From Candidatus Bandiella woodruffii (GTDB taxonomy: Bacteria > Pseudomonadota > Alphaproteobacteria > Rickettsiales > Midichloriaceae), in the NCBI RefSeq assembly GCF_034359465.1, contig NZ_CP110820.1:1046501-1110500 (forward strand): a stretch of 64,000 nt of DNA, given 5' to 3'. Position numbers and translations under genes: made by a program. A model generated the notes under the pieces. The model saw only the letters and a list, made by a program, of their open reading frames with translations. It was not told where the DNA came from and made no database searches. This document shows, piece by piece, positions 55,189 through 63,206 of this stretch; the first letter of the stretch is position 1; each line of letters opens with the position of its first letter.

Positions 55189-55231
55189 TTCGCTACTGTT
55201 CCAATGTAATTTGCCATCATTTTCTAATTTT
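55189..55231 (-). pseudogene. Internal piece of the gene split by IS6 b/d
   Basis: Minus strand reads KLENDGKLHWNSSE up to the 8-bp target site and continues in frame at 19661. The 5' part is cut by IS1B at 55232. Confidence 0.5.
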
Positions 55232-55956
55232 GGGAGTGTTGCCATAAGATAGATAAGATGCTAAAATGAATATAGCGAGCAACAAAGAAAATAGAAATAT
55301 GAATACAGAGTGTAAAAAATGCAGTAGCAGTAAATACGTTAAGAATGGTAATATTAGGGGTATGCAAAGGTATAAATGCAAAGAGTGTGGATGTAATTTT
55401 ACAAACACTAAATTAAGAGGCTGTTCGCCAGAGATGAAGGCTCTGGCAGTGTTATTGTACAGCATGGGAAAAAGTAGCTTTAGATGGCTAGGGAAATTAT
55501 TTAAAGTAGCTCATACTAGCGTATATAAGTGGATAATACTGTATGCTAAAAAGATACCAAGACCAACAGTGCCGGAAGAATTGAGAGAAGTTGAAATAGA
55601 TGAGATGTGGCATTTTGTAGATTCAAAAAAAACAAATTATGGATATGGAAAGCCTATAGTAGGGAGCTCAAGAGAGTTGTTGCCTGGGTGGTTGGTAAGC
55701 GTAACGTTACAACCTTTAGAAAATTGTGGAAAATCATAAGTAGAGATAATTGCAGTTATTACACAGACGATTGGTCTGTTTATTCAGAGGTTATACCTCG
55801 CCATCAACATGTTGTTGGCAAACAACATACACTCTCAATTGAGTCCAATAACTCAAACACAAGGCACAGAATTGCAAGAATGACCAGAAAAACAAAGGTA
55901 GTTTCAAAATCTGAAGAAGTTGTCGATCTTACGATTAAGCTCTGGGTACATTTTGA
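55232..55956 (+). mobile_element. IS1B left part, cut by IS5C
   Basis: IS1B from its left end to GGGTACATTTTGA, with the eight-A run and both frames (55266-55739, 55607 onward). IS5C follows at 55957. The right part restarts 89 bp earlier in the IS1B sequence at 57157. Confidence 0.92.
55868..55956. repeat. Left copy of the 89-bp duplication flanking IS5C
   Basis: AGAATTGCAAGAATGACC to GGGTACATTTTGA; repeated at 57157-57245 with one base difference (GGGTAC to GGCTAC). It abuts IS5C exactly. Confidence 0.88.
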
Positions 55957-57156
55957 GGGAGTGTTGCAAGATGGAATAAAGAAAGGTATAGTGGAGTGGA
56001 TTACAGAATAAAGAAGAGAAAAATGTCATCAGCGCATCAAATAATAATGGTATGTTTGGATCAATTGGTTGGTAGTGAGCATCAATATCGCAAATTTAAG
56101 GAGCTGTTTAATTTTGGGGCAGCAGAGCAAGAGCTGAAGGGAATTGAATCTCCTGCTAATTATAAGGGATATGGTGTTTTACGTTTATTTAAATGCTTGT
56201 TGTTACAGTTTATGGAAGATTTGTCAGATCGTGAACTAGAAAGATATTTGAGTGACAGTGTTGCAGCCAAGTGGTTTTGTGATTTTGATTTAACCGAAGC
56301 CACACCTGATTATAGCGTTTTTAGTAGAATCCGCTCAAAGATAGGAACAAATTTGTTATCAAAAATCTTTGCCATTTTTAGAGATCAACTAAAATCTCAA
56401 GGATATATGAGCGAGGTATTTACTTTTGTTGATGCAAGTCACTTGATCTCCAAAGCTAATTTATGGGAAGAGCGGGATGAAGCCAGAAAACAAAAATATG
56501 AAAAACTTAACAACGAAGTCTTGCCTAAAGTCGCACATGATAAACAAGCCAAAATAGGGTGCAAGGGTGGTAGTAAATTTTGGTATGGCTATAAGAAAAA
56601 CATGTAAGCGTAGATATTCAATCCGGAATGATCAACAAGGTTGCTATAACGCCTGCTAATGTTACCGATGCAAAGGGAGTTGCGCATGTTTTACCAAATA
56701 GTGGAGCAGTTTATGCTGACAAAGGGTATTGTGTTGCACCAGCAAAGAATGCAGCTAAAAGCAGAGGTATTCATTTTTGCGCCATCAAGAAAAACAATAT
56801 GAAGCAAAAGAATTTTGACCTTGATCGATACTATACTTCCATAAGGGCTCCGTTTGAGAGGGTGTTTTCTCAAGATAATAAACGATTGCGATACATAGGA
56901 ATTGCCAAAAATCAGTTTGCTGAATTTATGAATGCTATCTGCTTTAATTTAAAACGTTTAACGGTTCTTACTGCCTAAGCTCATAAAATCACGCTTCGCA
57001 GAATCAATAAAAAGCTAAAAATTACCATATCCCACCTCAAAGAAATCTTTTGAATTCTTGGGGAAACCAGTTTTTTGTTAATTTTTTTAGACCATGGTCC
57101 AAACTTCCTTAAATCAAACCATCACATTTATCCTTATTTTATCTTTCAACGCTCCC
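55957..57156 (+). mobile_element. IS5C complete copy (1200 bp) in IS1B
   Basis: Complete ends GGGAGTGTTGCAAGAT and CTTTCAACGCTCCC. Opposite orientation to the 818 copy, same length. Confidence 0.92.
56023..56978 (+). CDS. IS5C transposase (-1 frameshift)
   Basis: Frames 56023-56607 and 56628-56978 as in the 996-1951 copy (one visible Val-to-Ala change, FNFGAAEQEL). Both intact. Confidence 0.82.
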
Positions 57157-57307
57157 AGAATTGCAAGAATGACCAGAAAAACAAAGGTAGTTTCAAAATC
57201 TGAAGAAGTTGTCGATCTTACGATTAAGCTCTGGCTACATTTTGAGGATAACAATAATTTCCTAAGTGAGCAGGGCAATTTTATATCTATCTTTGGCTAA
57301 CACTCTG
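57157..57307 (+). mobile_element. IS1B right-end fragment after IS5C
   Basis: IS1B from AGAATTGCAAGAATGACC to the right terminus at 57307. The first 89 bp duplicate 55868-55956. Confidence 0.9.
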
Positions 57308-57343
57308 TGATAAAGATACTAACCGAGTGTATATATTGATCGG

Positions 57344-57934
57344 CTAAAATTTATGGCGTAACTTCAATGCAAGTGCTAAAGTTCCATCATCGATATAATC
57401 CAGCTCCGCACCTATTGGGATGCCGCTTGCAAGCCTGGACATTTTAACACCTAATGGTTCCAATAACTTCGCAATGTAATGTCCTGTGGTCTGCCCCTCT
57501 AACGTTGAATTTGTTGCGATGATTACCTCTTGTATTGAGTGAACAGTCACTCTGTCTTGAATGTTATTGATATTCAAACTTTGTGGAGTTTTCCCTTCAA
57601 TGGCGGATAATGTTCCACCTAAAACATGGTAAGTCCCTTTGTATGTTTTACTTTTTTCTATCGCCCATAAATCAGCTATATTTTCAACAACACATAAAAC
57701 ACTTCCATCTCTTTTATCGTCCATACAAATAGCACAAGGATTAGAGACATCAATATTGGCACAAATCTTACAAATCTTTATCTCAGCAACAGTTTGGTCC
57801 AACAAAGAGGATAACTTTACCATCTCATCTTTGTTTTGTATTAAAGAAAGTGCAATTCTTTTTGCCGATTTTGGACCAAGCCCTGGTAGCTTTGATATCG
57901 TCTTAATTAGCTGCTCTAAGGAATTTATCTGCAT
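57344..57934 (-). CDS. recR: Recombination mediator RecR
   Basis: 196 residues, acts with RecO (and RecF) to load RecA on gapped DNA. Helix-hairpin-helix LPGLGPKSAKRIALSLI, zinc finger CKICANIDVSNPCAIC, Toprim domain (VLCVVENIADLWAIE, EVIIATNSTLEGQTTGHYIA) and the Walker B-like SRLASGIPIGAELDYIDDGT. Normal length, all domains complete. 4 bp downstream of the reductase gene on the same strand. Confidence 0.95.
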   Translation of the reverse strand: MQINSLEQLIKTISKLPGLGPKSAKRIALSLIQNKDEMVKLSSLLDQTVAEIKICKICANIDVSNPCAICMDDKRDGSVLCVVENIADLWAIEKSKTYKGTYHVLGGTLSAIEGKTPQSLNINNIQDRVTVHSIQEVIIATNSTLEGQTTGHYIAKLLEPLGVKMSRLASGIPIGAELDYIDDGTLALALKLRHKF

Positions 57935-57938
57935 AATT

Positions 57939-58661
57939 TCATGGATAATTAAGGTTATCTAAATGACTTCCTCCATCTAAAGAAATAATTTGCCCCGTTA
58001 AAGACTTTGTTTTTAATATAAAATCAATCGTATAACAAATTTCATCAACTGTAGCTCCATACTCTAGAGGTGCCGCATTTTTTGTTTTTTCAAAGTTTGC
58101 CTCGCTTTGTTTTGGGTTTTGCATGATTTGTCCTAATGCTATGCCATTAACCCTGACTTTGGGAGCATATAGTTTTGCTGCAAGTTTTGTGAAGTTGGCC
58201 AGAGAGGTTTTACTAAAATAGTACGAAATAAAATTTTTAGGCAGTTTGAATATTATGTTGTCGAGAATATTAATGATATTAACTTGTCCATCCACACCGC
58301 TATGGCTTTGCATCAAGGCTTTGCTTAGAATCAGCGGAGTAGAAAAGTTGACTTTTAGGTTGTTAAGTAAATCTTTTTCTTTTAAGTTATGTAGATTGTC
58401 ATTTTCAAACATGGATGCATTATTTACCAAAAGGCCTATTTTGAATTCCTGCATGATCTGATTATAATCATCAGCATGCAAAAAGTTACTTTTGTATATA
58501 ATACACTTTCTGCCCAAGCTTATAACCTCATCCTGCAGTTGGTTCGCTTTATCCTCGGACGTATTGTAATGAATTATAATATCCCATCCATGTTTTGCCA
58601 AAAATAATGCAATCTCCTTGCCTATTCTTTTAGCTGACCCTGTTATTAACGCGTAAGGCAA
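57939..58661 (-). CDS. Short-chain dehydrogenase, FolM/pteridine-reductase-like
   Basis: 240 residues, NADPH-type Rossmann fold. The cofactor loop TGSAKRIGKEIA (residues 7-18) has the TGxxxRxG form typical of pteridine reductases rather than the usual TGxxxGxG. Then LVNNAS, the catalytic SYYFSKTSL (YxxxK) and VRVNGIALGQIM. With folE and folB retained, reduction of dihydropterins or dihydrofolate is a reasonable role, but other SDR substrates are possible. Immediately upstream of recR; divergent from kefB/C with only 29 bp between starts. Confidence 0.8.
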   Translation of the reverse strand: MPYALITGSAKRIGKEIALFLAKHGWDIIIHYNTSEDKANQLQDEVISLGRKCIIYKSNFLHADDYNQIMQEFKIGLLVNNASMFENDNLHNLKEKDLLNNLKVNFSTPLILSKALMQSHSGVDGQVNIINILDNIIFKLPKNFISYYFSKTSLANFTKLAAKLYAPKVRVNGIALGQIMQNPKQSEANFEKTKNAAPLEYGATVDEICYTIDFILKTKSLTGQIISLDGGSHLDNLNYP

Positions 58662-58690
58662 TTGATTATAAGTAAATTTGCTGCTATCCT

Positions 58691-60439
58691 ATGAGCCTCA
58701 GTATAACAAAATTTTTTGAAAGAACCAGTTTAATGAATGATATCACTTATTTACCTAGTATTTTGATACTTTTAGCAGCATCAATATTAGTGGTTGTATC
58801 TTTGTACAAACTGAAAATCAGCCCTGTATTAGGCTATTTAATAGCTGGAGCTGCAATAAGCCATTTGGGCTTAATCAAAGAAACAGAATACGCACATCAG
58901 TTGGCTGAGTTTGGCGTGGTTTTTTTGCTGTTTATGATAGGGCTTGAGCTTTCGTTTGATCGGCTCATCAAGATGAAGTTACAGGTGTTTGGATTTGGAG
59001 GCCTGCAAGTCATCATAACGTCCTCGGTAATTACTTTTGTGTTAAACAAATTTTTTCATTTTCCAATATCGGTATCTGTCGTTATAGGAGCAGCACTTGC
59101 ATTGTCATCAACTGCCATAGTTTTACAGATATTATCTGAATCTGGTAGACAATCTAGCCAAGTGGGGAGGTTGTCTTTGGCAATGTTATTGATGCAAGAT
59201 TTTGCAGTTGTCCCATTGCTTGCCGTCCTTCCACTTCTTACTGCTGGGCATCATGAAGATGTGATGCATATGATAGGCCTGGCTGGACTAAAAGCGCTAG
59301 CAGTTATATTCGCCATAACTATCTTTGGTAGACTGTTTTTAAGGCCATTCTTCTCATTGATTGCATCTGTAAAAACCGATGAAGTTTATGTTACGACAGC
59401 TTTGTTGATAGTGCTGGGGACAGCATGGATTACCAATGAGCTTGGTTTGTCATCTGCTATGGGCGCTTTCATTGCTGGCATTTTGATTGCAGAAACTGAA
59501 TATAGAAATCAGATAGAAAACAGCATACATCCATTCCAAGGGCTATTTTTGGGGTTATTCTTTTTAAGTGTTGGCATGTCAATAGACATTGATTTTATGC
59601 TAAATAAATTCAGAAGCATTGTTTTGGCAGGTTTTGCTCTTTTATCACTTAAGGCAGTCATAATATTAGTTTTATGCAAAATATTCAGATTGCGTTGGGG
59701 TGCAGCTTTACATTCTTCATTATTATTGGCGCAAGGTGGAGAGTTTGCGTTGATACTATTAAGCTTAGCAGCATCAAAGGGAATCATAAGCATGGATACT
59801 TCCAAATTCATGCTGATGGTGGTTGCAGTGTCAATGGCTGTTACCCCATTGCTTTCGATATTAGGGTCTTGGATTGAGGATAAATTTGATTCAGAGGAGG
59901 AGCTGGATAACAACAAAGAGTTCAAAGGAATTAGTGATTTGGATGATCATGTTATCATCGCAGGTTTCGGACGAGTTGGCAAAATTGTGGCTTACATGCT
60001 TGAACGTGAACAAATTAATTACATAGCAGTTGAGAGCAATACTGATGTAGTCAAGAAGGCAAAGCAAAAGGGGTACCCAGTATTCCATGGAGAGATAAGT
60101 GATGACGGTACTTTACAGGCACTGGGAATCAAAAGAGCAAAAGCTGTAATTCTCACAATGAGCGAAAAGATCACGTTAAGAAAAAGCACAAAAAAAATCT
60201 TTTTAAATTATAAAAATGTACGAATAATCTCAAGAGCGGAAGATTATAAACATAGTAAAGACATAAGGAAGTTAGGGGCAGAAAATGCAATCCCAGAAAG
60301 AATAGAGGTTGGATTACAATTAGGGGGAGTGGCGCTGCAAAATCTGGATTCTCCAAAACACAATGTGCTTGCCATTAAAGAAGAAATTCGCAGGAATAAC
60401 TATAGCAAAATAGAAGAGAATGAATTATTTAAATACTAA
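58691..60439 (+). CDS. CPA2-family cation/proton antiporter with RCK domain (KefB/KefC type)
   Basis: 582 residues. About 12 membrane helices (residues 20-395) with SPVLGYLIAGAAISHLGLI, FGVVFLLFMIGLELSFDRL and SSTAIVLQILSES; then an RCK/TrkA-N NAD-binding domain (about 418-540: DHVIIAGFGRVGKIVAYMLE, PVFHGEISDDGTLQALGIKR). Such proteins exchange K+ (or Na+) for H+ and in E. coli guard against electrophiles. The glutathione-controlled regulatory loop cannot be confirmed. The frame opens at 58691; an internal ATG at 58733 (MNDITYLPS) fits the family start better. 26 bp before nhaA, suggesting a joint ion-homeostasis unit. Confidence 0.88.
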   Translation: MSLSITKFFERTSLMNDITYLPSILILLAASILVVVSLYKLKISPVLGYLIAGAAISHLGLIKETEYAHQLAEFGVVFLLFMIGLELSFDRLIKMKLQVFGFGGLQVIITSSVITFVLNKFFHFPISVSVVIGAALALSSTAIVLQILSESGRQSSQVGRLSLAMLLMQDFAVVPLLAVLPLLTAGHHEDVMHMIGLAGLKALAVIFAITIFGRLFLRPFFSLIASVKTDEVYVTTALLIVLGTAWITNELGLSSAMGAFIAGILIAETEYRNQIENSIHPFQGLFLGLFFLSVGMSIDIDFMLNKFRSIVLAGFALLSLKAVIILVLCKIFRLRWGAALHSSLLLAQGGEFALILLSLAASKGIISMDTSKFMLMVVAVSMAVTPLLSILGSWIEDKFDSEEELDNNKEFKGISDLDDHVIIAGFGRVGKIVAYMLEREQINYIAVESNTDVVKKAKQKGYPVFHGEISDDGTLQALGIKRAKAVILTMSEKITLRKSTKKIFLNYKNVRIISRAEDYKHSKDIRKLGAENAIPERIEVGLQLGGVALQNLDSPKHNVLAIKEEIRRNNYSKIEENELFKY

Positions 60440-60465
60440 TTCTCTACTATAGTGGGGCTAGAAAC

Positions 60466-61623
60466 GTGACTACTAAAAGACTACTTGATTTCGCCTTACT
60501 AATTCACAGAGCAACTGATAAGGGACTGCTTCTTTTCGGAAGCGCAGTGCTTGCTTTGATTATTGCCAACTCCAAACTCTCCGGCATATATAATGACCTC
60601 TTAGGGTATAGTCTTAAGATACCTTTTATCCCCCAATTATCCATTCATGATTGGATTAATGACTTTCTGATGGCGATTTTCTTTCTTGCTGTTGGTCTGG
60701 AGATTAAACGTGAGATGTTGGGCGGGCATTTGATGGCTAAAGAACAAAGGATACTGCCAGCTGTATCGGCTTGCTTCGGTGTTATATTCCCTGTCTTAAT
60801 TTATATGGCTTTTAATTTTAACGATAAAATCGCCATGAAAGGATGGGCAATTCCAGCAGCAACAGACATCGCATTTGCACTTGGCATATTCGCAGTGTTT
60901 GGCAAAGGATTGCCTGTTGCGCTTAGAGTTTTTTTAGCGGCTTTGGCCATAATTGACGACCTAATAGCAGTCATCATTATTGCATTGTTCTATAGTGGAA
61001 CTTTGTATTGGGGTTATTTGATACCAATCATGCTTTGCTGTTTTTTGCTATACTTACTTGGCAGATATAAAATTACTTATTTAACACCATATATGGCAGT
61101 TGGTGTTTTTATGTGGTATTGCTTTTTAAAATCGGGAATACATTCAACGATTGCAGGCATAGTTCTTGGAGCTTTCATCCCACTAAAGCTCAGCAATAAC
61201 AAACAGCCTTTACAAAGGCTGGAGAGAAAGTTAACTCCAAGTGTTGAGTATGTAATTTTACCCTTATTTGCCTTGGCAAATGCTGGCATTAATTTTGATA
61301 ACTTAAACTTTGGATCATTTTTTCATCCAGTTGTGTTTGGAATAATGCTTGGTCTTTTGATTGGTAAGACTGTAGGAATATCTTTCTCGGTGCATATTCT
61401 GCGCAAATTTAACATCATATCAATGCCACCAAATGTTACTATGAAACATTTTTACTATGTGTCGATGCTTTGCGGTATCGGCTTTACTATGAGCTTGTTT
61501 ATCGCACTTATTGCTTTTGCAAGTAATTCAGCTTACTTAGAATTTGCCAAAATAGGGGTTATATTTGGCTCTATATCATCAACAATTTTTGCTGTTGTTA
61601 TGATGAAAATTTTTAAAAAATAG
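60466..61623 (+). CDS. nhaA: Na+/H+ antiporter NhaA
   Basis: 385 residues from a GTG at 60466, inner membrane, exports Na+ for two H+. NhaA family blocks: WINDFLMAIFFLAVGLEIKR, GWAIPAATDIAFALGIFAVF, the ion-binding aspartate pair in LAIIDDLIAVIIIALF, SGIHSTIAGIVLGAFIP, and YYVSMLCGIGFTMSLFIALI. Length typical. Likely co-transcribed with the upstream KefB/C-type gene. Confidence 0.95.
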   Translation: MTTKRLLDFALLIHRATDKGLLLFGSAVLALIIANSKLSGIYNDLLGYSLKIPFIPQLSIHDWINDFLMAIFFLAVGLEIKREMLGGHLMAKEQRILPAVSACFGVIFPVLIYMAFNFNDKIAMKGWAIPAATDIAFALGIFAVFGKGLPVALRVFLAALAIIDDLIAVIIIALFYSGTLYWGYLIPIMLCCFLLYLLGRYKITYLTPYMAVGVFMWYCFLKSGIHSTIAGIVLGAFIPLKLSNNKQPLQRLERKLTPSVEYVILPLFALANAGINFDNLNFGSFFHPVVFGIMLGLLIGKTVGISFSVHILRKFNIISMPPNVTMKHFYYVSMLCGIGFTMSLFIALIAFASNSAYLEFAKIGVIFGSISSTIFAVVMMKIFKK

Positions 61624-61817
61624 GCATACTCTGCTAACTTTAAAAGGAGTGTGAAATATCAATAAGTAATGTTGATAGTTGAAAAAGAGAAAACAAGCGT
61701 CTAGTATACTTTATACCCCTCAAGAGTGAGGCTGCAAAAGGAACCATAAAGAAAAAGTTTTTTCACGAAGAACTAGGTTTTTGGAATTTAAGATATGTTT
61801 AATAATATTGAAAAACT
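61624..61817. other. Noncoding gap after nhaA with repeat debris
   Basis: Starts with GCATACTCTGCTAACTTTAAAAGG, the outer end of the 3'-end repeat, just after the nhaA stop. No gene is seen in the rest. Confidence 0.5.
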
Positions 61818-63041
61818 ATGATATCACACGAACAACCCCTTTTTTTATCTAAAAGATTGGAACTCATCAAACCATCTCCCACTCTTGCGGTGAGTAACAA
61901 GGCAAAAGATTTAAAGTCTCAGGGCAAAGACGTTATAGATTTAGGAGCGGGCGAACCTGACTTTGATACTCCAGAGCACATAAAGCAAGCAGCGTTTGAT
62001 GCTATTAAATCCGGTAAAACTAAATACACGGCAGTGGATGGTATACTAGACTTAAAGAGAGCTATTATTAAAAAACTAATTGATGAGAACGGACTTGAAT
62101 ATCAACCTGAACAGATAACGGTTGGATGCGGTGCGAAACATGTGTTGTTTAATGTGTTTGCAGCAACTCTGAATCCAGGTGATGAAGTGATTATTCCGGC
62201 ACCATTTTGGGTGTCATATCCTGATATGACTTTGATTAATGGAGGACTTCCTGTCATAGTAACTACCAAGGCTGAAAATAATTTTAAAATAACCCCAGAA
62301 GAACTGGAAAAAAATATCACTAATAAAACAAAATGGTTAGTCATAAACTCTCCTAATAACCCAACAGGGTTTTATTATACTGCAGAAGAATTGCAGATGC
62401 TGGCAAAGGTGCTGGATAAACACCCTCATGTTAACATCATTTCAGACGCTATATATGAACACATAAGATATGGGGGAGAAGCATACGTAAATATTGCCAA
62501 TATAAGCGATGATATGAAGGCAAGGACATTTGTGGTGAATGGTGTGTCTAAGACATACTCAATGACTGGTTGGAGAATAGGTTACGGAGCTGGGAATAAA
62601 GAACTGGTTAAGGCCATCTCTAAGATACAATCTCAAAGTACTTCAAATCCATGTTCCATCAGCCAATATGCATCAGTGGAAGCATTAAGTAAAAACTCGG
62701 CAGAATTCATAGAACAGAGTAAAAAACGTTTTGAAGAAAGGTGCAATTTAGTTATAGGGCTGTTAAAAAATATAAGAGGTATTACGACACCCTATCCCAA
62801 TGGAGCTTTTTACATATTTCCAAGTTGTGAGCAGTTGATAGGGAAGAGAACGCAAAACGGGAGAATCATAAATGATGATAGTGATTTTGCGGATTATTTG
62901 CTTGAAGAAGCTTTGGTTGCAGTTGTTCCAGGTATCGCATTTGGAACCAAAAACTTCTTCAGAATTTCATATGCAACATCTGAAGAGCTGTTAAAAGAGG
63001 CCTGCGCCAGAATTAAACTTGCTTGCGATAAATTATCATAG
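61818..63041 (+). CDS. aatA: Aspartate aminotransferase (class I, Ib subgroup)
   Basis: 407 residues, PLP enzyme interconverting aspartate/oxaloacetate and glutamate/2-oxoglutarate. N-terminal KPSPTLAVSNKAKDL and IDLGAGEPDFDTPEHIKQA are typical of the Ib group; NSPNNPTG binds substrate and PLP, Lys245 in VNGVSKTYSMTGWRIGY forms the Schiff base, and FRISYA near the end carries the carboxylate Arg. Full length. Rickettsiales depend on host amino acids, so this probably feeds host glutamate/aspartate into the TCA cycle. Confidence 0.93.
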   Translation: MISHEQPLFLSKRLELIKPSPTLAVSNKAKDLKSQGKDVIDLGAGEPDFDTPEHIKQAAFDAIKSGKTKYTAVDGILDLKRAIIKKLIDENGLEYQPEQITVGCGAKHVLFNVFAATLNPGDEVIIPAPFWVSYPDMTLINGGLPVIVTTKAENNFKITPEELEKNITNKTKWLVINSPNNPTGFYYTAEELQMLAKVLDKHPHVNIISDAIYEHIRYGGEAYVNIANISDDMKARTFVVNGVSKTYSMTGWRIGYGAGNKELVKAISKIQSQSTSNPCSISQYASVEALSKNSAEFIEQSKKRFEERCNLVIGLLKNIRGITTPYPNGAFYIFPSCEQLIGKRTQNGRIINDDSDFADYLLEEALVAVVPGIAFGTKNFFRISYATSEELLKEACARIKLACDKLS

Positions 63042-63043
63042 TT

Positions 63044-63206
63044 ATATACCTCTCGTAAATCAAGAGTTGGCAAATTTATAGACGACAGAGAACTTGGAAA
63101 AGAGCTAGGAATACAAGCGATGAGCATGAGGTGATTACATATGTACGCAAACGTTATGCGAAATCCGAAGTATTTTGAGGCCAAATTTCGAAGTTAGCGG
63201 GATATG
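63044..63206 (+). repeat. 3'-end repeat, copy R3
   Basis: Full-length copy between two convergent genes: begins 3 bp after the aatA stop and its last 13 bp supply the final codons and stop of the eptA gene on the other strand. Confidence 0.9.
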
